Source: Phycisphaeraceae bacterium (GTDB taxonomy: Bacteria > Planctomycetota > Phycisphaerae > Phycisphaerales > UBA1924). Taken from it: a stretch of DNA of 5,931 bases. Numbering within the stretch: position 1 is the stretch's first letter; each line of letters begins with the position of its first letter. Below are positions 1 through 5,589 of the stretch, piece after piece. The DNA lies in NCBI GenBank assembly GCA_009827205.1, contig WUAK01000180.1, forward strand, positions 1 through 5,931, in the 5' to 3' direction. The translations under genes were made by a program, and so were the position numbers. Under the pieces are notes generated by a model. The model worked only from the letters and a program-made list of their open reading frames with translations. It had not been told where the DNA came from and ran no database searches.

Positions 1-91
1 TGGTTGCTTGCTCCATCGAGATGCCGTTACTGATCTTGGCCAGAGTGTAAGCCCTATAGGGCCGCAGTTCTCTGAGCTGCTCGATTGCCAT
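1..91 (-). CDS. Unrecognised protein, N-terminal 30 codons only (runs off left edge)
   Basis: Read on the minus strand, an open frame starts with ATG at 91-89 and continues to the window edge without a stop. It begins MAIEQLRELRPYRAYTLAKI and then has a short stretch ending in SMEQAT. The start is chosen because a strong Shine-Dalgarno sequence (GGGAGGG at 106-100) lies 8 nt upstream and the codons look used rather than random. The visible part is a charged, probably helical N-terminus with no signal peptide or membrane segment. I do not recognise the family, and 30 residues are too few to assign a function. It has the same orientation as the TIR gene, but about 750 bases separate them, so it is unlikely to belong to the same operon. 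A 12-nt palindrome (51-62) falls inside the coding sequence and may be chance. It is more likely a real gene start than not, but the evidence is one RBS plus one short frame. Confidence 0.6.
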   Translation of the reverse strand, partial: MAIEQLRELRPYRAYTLAKISNGISMEQAT

Positions 92-99
92 AGTGATTA

Positions 100-106
100 C
101 CCTCCC
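100..106 (-). promoter_or_regulatory. Ribosome binding site deciding the start of the left-edge gene
   Basis: On the minus strand this reads GGGAGGG, followed by an 8-nt spacer and ATG (91-89). Strength and spacing are both near ideal, and it is the main evidence that the partial frame at the left edge is a gene. Confidence 0.6.
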
Positions 107-244
107 AATAGTCGAATACTTCGTGCCAATAGCTTCGTACTAGCTCTTGCTATCATATCAGTCCCTGTATGCTTCGCACAGTATGTTTCATCATTCATAC
201 AAGTTCCAAAAAAGAAACTCAATAGTGTGCTCGTCCGATATATG

Positions 245-250
245 ATTATA
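245..250 (-). promoter_or_regulatory. Possible -10 box for the left-edge gene
   Basis: The minus strand reads TATAAT, a perfect sigma70 -10 hexamer, about 150 nt upstream of the ATG at 91. No good -35 hexamer sits at 16-18 nt: the 17-nt position reads CTGCAC. If real, the promoter would depend on an activator or another contact, and it would leave a long 5' leader. The 9-bp inverted repeat just upstream (255-308) would straddle the -35 position. A single hexamer in AT-rich DNA is weak evidence. Confidence 0.2.
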
Positions 251-254
251 TTAA

Positions 255-308
255 AATACCCAGGAGTGTGCAGAAAGATATAGTAAACAGACTCTCGATC
301 TGGGTATT
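255..308. repeat. 9-bp inverted repeat with 36-nt spacing (operator or hairpin)
   Basis: AATACCCAG (255-263) and its exact reverse complement CTGGGTATT (300-308) form a perfect 9-bp pair. Inside it, GAGT (264-267) can pair with ACTC (291-294), continuing the stem past a 5-nt bulge (295-299). It directly abuts the 16-nt palindrome at 309-324. It could be a pair of protein half-sites around the candidate -35 region of the left-edge gene, or an RNA hairpin. Confidence 0.45.
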
Positions 309-324
309 GATTTCTCGAGAAATC
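309..324. repeat. Perfect 16-nt palindrome
   Basis: GATTTCTCGAGAAATC is a perfect dyad with no central spacer. A perfect 8-bp half-site is uncommon by chance in 750 bases. It has the form of a binding site for a dimeric protein, such as a repressor or recombinase. No regulator gene is visible in the window, other than the helix-turn-helix at the end of the AAA ATPase, to which I cannot tie it. Confidence 0.5.
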
Positions 325-805
325 GGCGTTCCCAAGGGTGCAAAACCCTATCCGCGCCATTGATTGGGGATGAGTCCCGCACGCTTGCCGAAAATGCTGG
401 CTTTGGGTACAGATGATGGACCCGGTTGCGCAACTATACACGAAGTGGTGTCATCGAGCGAATCAATGACTCTGGCTACTCGATGATCTTTCATGTACCA
501 CCCGTCGCATCGACTATTGATAAGGATTGAGTTTCTGAATCCCTGGTAAATCGGACGCTGCTAAAACAAAGCGACGATCGACCACAATTTTCCTCATCTA
601 GATTCGGCCCACTACGCTGAGATGGAAGCCCTTGGCTGGTCGTTCCAGACTGTTTAGCTCAAGCCGAAACACCAAACAGTGTGTCCTGACATTCCTCAAA
701 TACCGTCGAGAATCTCACTAAGTGACCAATCCCCCTCGCCAACATTGGTGGCCGGTTCACTACTGAATCACAAAGCTGCTTCTTCGACATTGAGAAACTT
801 TATAC

Positions 806-823
806 TGCTGCTCTGAGGCAGCA
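806..823 (-). terminator. Weak terminator-like hairpin after the TIR gene
   Basis: TGCTGC (806-811) and GCAGCA (818-823) form a 6-bp stem with a 6-nt loop, 17 nt beyond the TIR stop codon in the direction of transcription. Downstream on the minus strand comes GTATAAAGTTTCTC, which is T-rich but has no clean U-run. It may end the operon transcript or only protect its 3' end. Confidence 0.35.
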
Positions 824-840
824 CAGTGGTAATCGCTCGC

Positions 841-1629
841 CTACGCAACAGGGCTGGAAACGGCAGCCCGGATCACGTCCGCAATTTCTGATGCAATCTC
901 ATCCACGGTGTGCGTGGCAGTGCTCCGTGCGAGCTTGTCGGCGAGCGAAGGGCTGTGCGCGACAACCTCTGACTTGGATACGTTGTGCCAGACCGGAAGG
1001 AGTACTTGTTCACCGTCACCAACCGAACGCGTGACGAGACCGTCCAGCTCGTATTCCGGCCATCCCTTCCCGAAGAACGCATGCGAGAGCACGACGACCC
1101 CGAAGCGGCTGTTCGCAATGCCCTTGTCGATGGTCCGGCGGAGGCTTGAACCGATCCGAAGCTCGAACTCATCGAACCACACGCTGAGGCCCTCAGCGCG
1201 CAACGCCTCGGCTAGCGGGCGGACGACCGCATCCTTGTCCTCGGAGGCGTGCGAAACAAACACGTCATAGGACTTCTCCGCGTCGTCGATCGCGCCAGGG
1301 TCGGGCGCATGGATCAGAGATGGCATCGATGCGAGCGGGATCTCGCGAAGCGGTGGGAGCGGGCTCGGGAGCACCCGCACAGCGGATCGGGTTGAGCCGC
1401 GGAGCCCGTTCATATCAACGGTGACGAACCACCGACCGGAACGTGGGACAGAGATCCTCGCGGGGCTGCGTGTCATGAGCCCGCCGTAGTAACGGTGCTG
1501 TCGACCGTTCCGATAGGCGGACAGGTTTGAGCTGTCCATCAGTCGAACATTGGCGGCGCTTCCGGAAAGTGTGACTTCCACAATCTGCCCTTTGTCGAGT
1601 TGGCCGAGGTCGTACTTGTTAAATTTCAT
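841..1629 (-). CDS. DUF1883-TIR domain protein, probable NAD-consuming defence effector
   Basis: A 262-residue protein in two parts. Residues 1 to about 88 match the DUF1883 family pattern (ANVRLMDSSN near 27-36, RYYGG near 46-50, a GRWFVTVDMNGLRG strand near 65-78). Residues 89-118 form a proline-rich linker. Residues 121 to about 240 are a TIR domain: YDVFVSHASEDK (121-132), VWFDEFELRIG (150-160) and WPEYEL (190-195), where E194 sits at the usual catalytic glutamate position. Bacterial TIR domains of this type commonly hydrolyse NAD or make signalling nucleotides from it. DUF1883-TIR proteins are a known pairing of unclear trigger. There is no signal peptide or membrane segment, so it should be cytosolic. 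It is the last gene of the operon, 15 nt after the subtilase stop, with its own SD (GAGGA at 1641-1637, 7 nt before ATG). The TIR assignment is firm, NADase activity is inferred from the family, and the link to the protease is inferred from position. Confidence 0.92.
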   Translation of the reverse strand: MKFNKYDLGQLDKGQIVEVTLSGSAANVRLMDSSNLSAYRNGRQHRYYGGLMTRSPARISVPRSGRWFVTVDMNGLRGSTRSAVRVLPSPLPPLREIPLASMPSLIHAPDPGAIDDAEKSYDVFVSHASEDKDAVVRPLAEALRAEGLSVWFDEFELRIGSSLRRTIDKGIANSRFGVVVLSHAFFGKGWPEYELDGLVTRSVGDGEQVLLPVWHNVSKSEVVAHSPSLADKLARSTATHTVDEIASEIADVIRAAVSSPVA

Positions 1630-1644
1630 GGTCAGGTCCTCAAA

Positions 1645-3870
1645 TCAGAGACGAACGGGCAGCTCGATCACAGGTTTCAGGGGCTCAAGGAGCGCGGGGT
1701 ACGCGCGGACAATGCGGTCGTATAGGTCTTTCACACGCGGAGCCTCGACGGTGATCGCGAGCGCGTAGCGGATCCTGTGCGGAGCCGAATCACCATGGCC
1801 TTGAGACCGCGCGTTGTAATGAATATCGAAGACTGGCTGATTGAGAGACGTAGAACGTTTTCTTCGATGGGCGTGTAAACACGTCTCCCATTTGTGAGCA
1901 TCAGAGCGAAGTTCTTGCTCGTCCGGATAGAGTTTGGCAGGCTGAAAGAAGTCCGCTCTTGCTGGATGGACGGCTTCCTGGTTCGAGAACTTGGTCATGT
2001 CTGGGCGGAAAACGACAGACAACCCGCTGCGGGTGTAATTTCCAGGGTGCTCGGGATCGACATCAGTCGCGAAGCAGAAGGTCGCAGTGATATAGACATC
2101 ACCTTCGAGACCGTCGCGGGGCATCGGAATCCGGATGCGACGGAACTTCGAGGCTGTGATTTCATCCTGGTACACGATGCGAGCGCACCCATCGGGGCAA
2201 GTCACAAGAGAATCGGGATCGCTCATGAGTCGGCCCCACCCCACCTGGTCTTTGGTGTGCCCTCCGTCCTCGGTACTGTGGATCAACAACGCTTTGATGG
2301 CGAGCGGGCTCAGCACAGATCCGAAGTGCGCGCGAACCGTTGCCGCGTCACGCATCACCGATGGGGCTGCGTAGCTCGTGCCGGCTGTCGTAATCAGCCG
2401 GCCAGGTGTGTCGGGGTCGCATACCCAGAAGCGTTCGGTATCGCTCCCGCCGAACGTCACAAGGTCCGGCTTCACGATGCCCGGTGATCGGCCCGGGCCA
2501 CGAGAGCTGTACGGGGCGCGGTTCCACTCGCCCGACTTGCGATCAGACGCCCCGACCGTGAGCGCGTTCACGCAGTCCGAGGGCACCTGAACACGCCACG
2601 GCCTAAGAACCGGGTCTTCGGGTTCGTTTCCCGTGTTGCCGGCTGCGATCGTGGCGAGGCATCGGCCCTCGGACAGCCGTTCATCAAGGACGGCCGTCCA
2701 AGCGTGGACCTCTTCGTCATCAACCTCGAGGGTCGGCCCGATGCTCAACGACACAAACTCGTAGGGCCGCGTATCGAGCACGGTCGTGATCCGTTCGAGC
2801 ACGTCGTGAAGCTCGAAGGGATCGCTCTCCGAATCGGTGTCCAGCACGCGGTAGTGGTCCACGTGGCAGACCGGCTTGTCGAGGGCGCCCTCGTCCGGAG
2901 ATCCGAAGAGCAGCGCGGAAGTGACCGTCTCGCCGTGCCAGAGGAGGTCGGGATGAGGGTCGCCGATGCCGGGGACATTGTGGGCATCCGCCCAGGCGAG
3001 CAGCGGGCTACCGTCCGGGATGCCGCCGTCAAAGACGGCGACCCGGAGATTCGGGTCGGTCGGCTCACCGTCTGGGAACTCTGCTTCGCGTGGGCGCGGC
3101 GGGTTCCCTCTCAAAATGGGGTGCGTGACCCGCAGCTTGGGCATCTGCCGCAGCACGCGGAGGAACGAGTACTGCGCGATCTTCTCGGTGATCGCTGGCG
3201 GTGCGGACATACGGAGGAAGCACAGGCGTCCCGCAAAGAACAGACGCTCCATGTCAGCCTCAAGCCCGAGTTCTTCGAGGTAGGACCGGAAGCCGCGGAC
3301 GATGAACTGATCCCGCCGGCTCTCGCTCGCGTGAAGCACCACCTCGAGGGGGACCGCCTCCTCGTTAGGGAGAGGCTTGACGCGTGACGCGGGATCGACA
3401 GCCGCGATCTCTTCGATCGCCGCGAGGTGTTTCGATTCGGAGCGGGTCGCAGACCACCCGGGCAGCGATTGCGCGAATCGCTCGAACGAAGACCTAGCAC
3501 CGGCCACGAAGAGCTGTGTGGTGACCATGTCTTCGGGCTCGCGACCACGGCTGCGTTTCTCGGGCTTCACCGTGAGAGAACGGCTGCCGACGTTTCGCAG
3601 ACCGGTCTCTCGAAGAAGTCCCCCAGGATAATGGCTCTTGGCAAAATACTCCGGATGCAGGGTGATAGACGCAACGGTCTCGCCGTTGGGACACGCCGAT
3701 TCGGGCAGGCTGTACAGGGCGCTTACGGTCGTGTCGAGCATCCGCGCCAGCCGCTCCTTGGATTCCTCGAACGGGTAGGGCGGGAGTTTGTCTCCCCCAC
3801 CGCCTTTGATCTCGACGCTCTCGGTCAAACGCTCGCCGAAACCGAGCAAGTAGTTCGGTCGCTTCGCCAT
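1645..3870 (-). CDS. ietS: Intracellular subtilisin-like S8 serine protease, IetS-like
   Basis: A 741-residue protein with a subtilase core at about 275-545. The catalytic residues are visible in the usual order: D281 in RVAVFDGG, H312 in WHGETVTS, oxyanion-hole N412 in AAGNTGN and nucleophile S499 in TAGTSYAAPS. About 270 residues precede the core and about 195 follow it, unlike short secreted subtilisins. No signal peptide or membrane segment is seen, so it should act in the cytosol. ATG at 3870 is preceded by a G-rich SD (GGTGGGGG) that lies inside the end of the ATPase gene. Only 3 nt separate the ATPase stop from this start, so translation is probably coupled. A AAA ATPase followed by a large S8 protease is the ietAS arrangement. 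In pTiC58, IetS was described as the toxin (needing protease activity) and IetA as its antitoxin, and the pair was later reported as anti-phage. The family call is firm, while the ietS symbol rests on gene order and architecture, not on an alignment. Confidence 0.9.
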   Translation of the reverse strand: MAKRPNYLLGFGERLTESVEIKGGGGDKLPPYPFEESKERLARMLDTTVSALYSLPESACPNGETVASITLHPEYFAKSHYPGGLLRETGLRNVGSRSLTVKPEKRSRGREPEDMVTTQLFVAGARSSFERFAQSLPGWSATRSESKHLAAIEEIAAVDPASRVKPLPNEEAVPLEVVLHASESRRDQFIVRGFRSYLEELGLEADMERLFFAGRLCFLRMSAPPAITEKIAQYSFLRVLRQMPKLRVTHPILRGNPPRPREAEFPDGEPTDPNLRVAVFDGGIPDGSPLLAWADAHNVPGIGDPHPDLLWHGETVTSALLFGSPDEGALDKPVCHVDHYRVLDTDSESDPFELHDVLERITTVLDTRPYEFVSLSIGPTLEVDDEEVHAWTAVLDERLSEGRCLATIAAGNTGNEPEDPVLRPWRVQVPSDCVNALTVGASDRKSGEWNRAPYSSRGPGRSPGIVKPDLVTFGGSDTERFWVCDPDTPGRLITTAGTSYAAPSVMRDAATVRAHFGSVLSPLAIKALLIHSTEDGGHTKDQVGWGRLMSDPDSLVTCPDGCARIVYQDEITASKFRRIRIPMPRDGLEGDVYITATFCFATDVDPEHPGNYTRSGLSVVFRPDMTKFSNQEAVHPARADFFQPAKLYPDEQELRSDAHKWETCLHAHRRKRSTSLNQPVFDIHYNARSQGHGDSAPHRIRYALAITVEAPRVKDLYDRIVRAYPALLEPLKPVIELPVRL

Positions 3871-3873
3871 CGT

Positions 3874-4989
3874 TTACGCCCCCACCGCTTCCCGCTCGTG
3901 CTTGCGAATGGTGTCCCGGCTGACGCCGGTCATGTCACTTGCTTGGCGTTGTGAGAGTCCGATGTCACGGGTGAGCGAAAGCGCGAGCTCCTGGCGTTCT
4001 GCTCGATCTAGACGATTCGAGATGGACCGCACCAACTGAGCAAGCGCGGCGTCGATGTCCCCGTCGTTGAGCGCGGCGCTCCGTTTGGCGCGACGAATGC
4101 TCTGCACGGCATCGCTGAACGACGAGCCCTGGAGCGAAATACCCAAAACGCTCGGCCAAGCTGAGTCCGCCTGATCGTCCAAGAGATCCCGGCAGACATC
4201 CGAGAGGTGAACGGCGGAGGGGTACGGGAAGTCGATCACGGTCTCGAACCGTCGCCAAACGGCCGGGTCGAGTAGATCGGGGTGGTTTGTGGCAGCGAGC
4301 AGCAGCCCTGAGGATGGCCACTCGTCGATCTCTTGGAGGAGCACAGTTACCAATCGCTTAAGCTCGCCGATCTCGGTCGAGTCATCGCGTCGCTTCGCGA
4401 CCGCGTCGAGCTCGTCTAAGAGCAGAACGCACTCGTGCTCCTTGGCGTAGTCGAGCACTACACGGACGTTGTTGCCCGTTCGGCCGAGGAAGCTGCTCAT
4501 GACTGCGGAAAGGTCGAGCGTTGCCAGCGGTCGGCCAAGCTCTCGCGCGATCCACTTGGCCGCGAAGGTTTTACCGACACCGGGCGGCCCTGTGAAAAGC
4601 ACCGTGCGGGTTGGGTCGATCCCCGCTGCACGGAGCCGGTCGAGGCCCTGCTGCTCGTTCACGATCTGCCGCAGGGAGGACCAGGATTCTTCGGCGTAGA
4701 CCGGCTCTATCTCAAGCACAGGGTTTTCCGCCAGCCGAACCAGCGGCAGGCGAGAATCGCCGTCGAGCGGCAGCCCAGCGGGCTCGGCCCTACGAGCGGG
4801 GGACGCCCTGACCGGTGACTTTCGCAAGAGTTCAGTGAGTTGCTCGGCAAACGCGGCATCATCGGATTTGTATTTACGCGTGAGCTTCCGGACGATCGTG
4901 TGAATGTCCTGGGGCCGCCCAGTCAGGGCCACCCTGATCACATGGAATAAATCTTCCTTCATTTTAGCGTTTTCGTCCATTTTTGACAT
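3874..4989 (-). CDS. ietA: AAA+ ATPase with C-terminal helix-turn-helix, IetA-like
   Basis: A 371-residue protein. Residues 1 to about 90 are a charged region of unknown fold. The AAA+ core spans about 95-270: Walker A GPPGVGKT (134-141), a pore-loop-like segment SSFLGRTGNN (165-174), Walker B VLLLDELD (188-195, D192 and E193), sensor 1 AATNHPD (N235) and candidate arginine fingers R246/R247 in WRRFE. Residues 340-366 read like a helix-turn-helix (LSQRQASDMTGVSRDTIRKH), suggesting DNA binding or an adaptor role. ATG at 4989 is chosen because AAGGAGG lies 9 nt upstream; internal Met4 and Met10 lack such a site. It is the first gene of the operon, with a sigma70-like promoter just upstream. In the ietAS system the ATPase is the antitoxin partner of the subtilase, and ATP binding was reported to be important. 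A role as sensor or restraint of the protease here is inferred. The C-terminal motif also allows autoregulation of the operon. Confidence 0.9.
   Translation of the reverse strand: MSKMDENAKMKEDLFHVIRVALTGRPQDIHTIVRKLTRKYKSDDAAFAEQLTELLRKSPVRASPARRAEPAGLPLDGDSRLPLVRLAENPVLEIEPVYAEESWSSLRQIVNEQQGLDRLRAAGIDPTRTVLFTGPPGVGKTFAAKWIARELGRPLATLDLSAVMSSFLGRTGNNVRVVLDYAKEHECVLLLDELDAVAKRRDDSTEIGELKRLVTVLLQEIDEWPSSGLLLAATNHPDLLDPAVWRRFETVIDFPYPSAVHLSDVCRDLLDDQADSAWPSVLGISLQGSSFSDAVQSIRRAKRSAALNDGDIDAALAQLVRSISNRLDRAERQELALSLTRDIGLSQRQASDMTGVSRDTIRKHEREAVGA
4970..4985 (-). repeat. 16-nt direct repeat, copy 1 (inside first codons of the ATPase gene)
   Basis: On the minus strand this reads CAAAAATGGACGAAAA and covers codons from Ser2 to Asn7 (encoding the MDEN stretch). 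An identical copy lies at 5054-5069, exactly 84 nt upstream. It may be an operator pair or the trace of a small duplication of the gene start. Confidence 0.6.
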
Positions 4990-4998
4990 TTATTCAGG

Positions 4999-5005
4999 CC
5001 TCCTT
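4999..5005 (-). promoter_or_regulatory. Ribosome binding site of the AAA ATPase gene
   Basis: AAGGAGG on the minus strand, nearly fully complementary to the 16S rRNA tail, with a 9-nt spacer to ATG at 4989. It fixes the start and predicts strong translation of the first cistron. Confidence 0.8.
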
Positions 5006-5013
5006 GCCACAAC

Positions 5014-5041
5014 AATACATACCAAGCGGACTATTTGTCAA
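5014..5041 (-). promoter_or_regulatory. Probable sigma70 promoter of the ietAS-TIR operon
   Basis: On the minus strand, a consensus -35 TTGACA (5041-5036) is followed by a 16-nt spacer and TGTATT (5019-5014; 4 of 6 bases of the -10 consensus). A start site about 7 nt downstream would leave a very short leader of roughly 20 nt containing the AAGGAGG. No other promoter-like pair is as good between here and the ATG. It lies between the two copies of a 16-nt direct repeat. Confidence 0.6.
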
Positions 5042-5053
5042 TCAATATTTTCA

Positions 5054-5069
5054 TTTTCGTCCATTTTTG
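5054..5069 (-). repeat. 16-nt direct repeat, copy 2 (upstream of the operon promoter)
   Basis: Identical to 4970-4985, it ends 12 nt before the -35 box. Read as codons it would give MDENENID and stop (5064-5038), echoing the MDEN start of the ATPase, but no SD precedes it. The 84-nt offset equals eight turns of B-DNA, so proteins bound to the two copies would face the same side of the helix. Confidence 0.6.
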
Positions 5070-5393
5070 CCAATTTTCTTGTTTCATGAGCCTGGACGGA
5101 GTCGAAATATTCGAACCAACGATGTCTTGCTCAAATAGCTCAATCACCCTGCCCCAATACAAAACCACTAGCCCACTCACCTAGCACAAAGAATCACTCA
5201 GATGTCGAGATAGAACCGAATCTGAGCTGAATCGACTTGAATCTCACAACCATTCATGGCTGAATACAGCACGACATGATCGGATCAGGCATTGAGTTTG
5301 ATTCGCTATCATGTAATCAAGGAGAAATATTCACGAGTTTGGCCCACTCATCGGGCTGACATCCAAACGACGCGCGAGCGTCATTGCTGTTTT
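5070..5393. other. Gene-free stretch between the operon and the structured leader
   Basis: About 320 AT-richer bases with no convincing gene. It contains small dyads: TCGAA/TTCGA around 5102-5114, CTCAGAT (5197-5203) with ATCTGAG (5220-5226), and TGATC/GATCA around 5277-5287. An AAGGAG at 5319-5324 is followed only by an ATT-initiated frame of 39 residues (5329-5448), which I do not accept as a gene. No good plus-strand promoter for the right-edge gene was found, although one would be expected somewhere here. Confidence 0.55.
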
Positions 5394-5512
5394 CGGAGAA
5401 TCCGCCAACTTGAGCCGACAGGCTCCTGATCAAGAAACACGGCACTGAGCCGCGCCCCGCACGGGGGCGCTGGCCATGTGTTGTTTCTTGAGCCTCTTGG
5501 CGGAGGCCTCCG
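5394..5512. other. Nested multi-stem structure, candidate structured RNA or leader
   Basis: A set of mutually compatible stems: CGGAG/CTCCG (5394-5398 with 5508-5512); a perfect 8-bp stem TCCGCCAA/TTGGCGGA (5401-5408 with 5497-5504); inside it a hairpin GAGCC-GACA-GGCTC (5412-5425) and a long arm made of CAAGAAACA/TGTTTCTTG (5431-5439 with 5482-5490), GCC/GGC (5449-5451 with 5472-5474) and GCGCCCC/GGGGCGC (5452-5458 with 5464-5470) closed by a 5-nt loop. Together they make a three-way junction of about 104 nt on an extra basal stem. It ends about 75 nt before the ATG of the nuclease-like gene, so it could be its 5' leader (plus strand) or an independent RNA on either strand. It matches no riboswitch, tRNA or ribozyme that I recognise. 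A DNA cruciform or a decayed repeat element is the alternative. Confidence 0.5.
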
Positions 5513-5521
5513 GATGACCTT

Positions 5522-5553
5522 GGTTCAGCGCCTCCATTTTCATGCGCCGAACC
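5522..5553 (+). other. Second hairpin in the leader of the nuclease-like gene
   Basis: GGTTCAGCGC (5522-5531) pairs with GCGCCGAACC (5544-5553) through 9 of 10 positions (one A-C mismatch) around a 12-nt loop. A small GCGG/CCGC hairpin (5558-5570) follows, and then the SD at 5580-5585. With the structure at 5394-5512, nearly the whole leader is foldable. Confidence 0.4.
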
Positions 5554-5579
5554 CACAGCGGACCTCCCGCGACCAACAC

Positions 5580-5585
5580 AGGAGG
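5580..5585 (+). promoter_or_regulatory. Ribosome binding site of the right-edge nuclease-like gene
   Basis: AGGAGG with only 4 nt before ATG at 5590. The core is strong and the spacing is on the short side. It fixes the start of the gene running off the right edge. Confidence 0.65.
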
Positions 5586-5589
5586 ACCC

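Larger units (their letters stand above)
92..840. other. Gene-free, palindrome-rich intergenic stretch
   Basis: About 750 bases with no convincing protein gene. The open frames here have mixed composition, no good ribosome binding site and no recognisable domain. Base composition is visibly more AT-rich than the operon to the right. The stretch holds several inverted repeats: 255-263 with 300-308, the perfect palindrome 309-324, AGGGT/ACCCT at 335-349 with a 5-nt loop, a 10-nt palindrome at 425-434, TCATCGAG/CTCGATGA at 451-458 and 479-486, ACTGTTT/AAACAGT at 649-655 and 674-680, and the hairpin 806-823. I saw no tRNA, CRISPR or insertion sequence ends. It could contain the promoter and operators of the left-edge gene, a small RNA, or the remains of an old mobile element junction. 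Confidence 0.6.

Noticed and set aside
97..441. 114-codon minus-strand frame ending just before the left-edge gene
   Set aside because: No SD, unusual composition with scattered Cys, Tyr and Ile, and it lies in palindrome-rich DNA. It is probably chance.
649..680. ACTGTTT/AAACAGT stem with 18-nt loop
   Set aside because: A 7-bp stem with a long loop is expected by chance in a stretch of this size; nothing else supports a function.
2704..3387. Long plus-strand open frame (227 codons) inside the protease gene, and similar ones at 1894-2487 and 3427-3954
   Set aside because: They are antisense to a subtilase with intact catalytic motifs. No SD or recognisable domain; such frames are typical in GC-rich genes.
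5031..5087. 18-codon minus-strand frame (begins MKQENWQKW) upstream of the ATPase
   Set aside because: It overlaps the -35 box of the operon promoter and has no good SD, so a leader peptide would need a separate upstream promoter that is not visible.
5425..5440. Hammerhead-ribozyme-like CTGATCA...GAAAC string inside the three-way junction
   Set aside because: The invariant CUGANGA core is broken (C in place of G), and the stems do not fall in the hammerhead arrangement.
5329..5448. 39-residue plus-strand frame after AAGGAG, starting with ATT and ending just before the GC-rich hairpin
   Set aside because: ATT starts are very rare, an in-frame stop at 5314 excludes a longer form, and its last third overlaps the stems of the structured element.
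5401..5504. Integron attC site as an explanation for the long imperfect palindrome
   Set aside because: The ends do not fit the RYYYAAC and GTTRRRY boxes, and no integrase or cassette array is visible.
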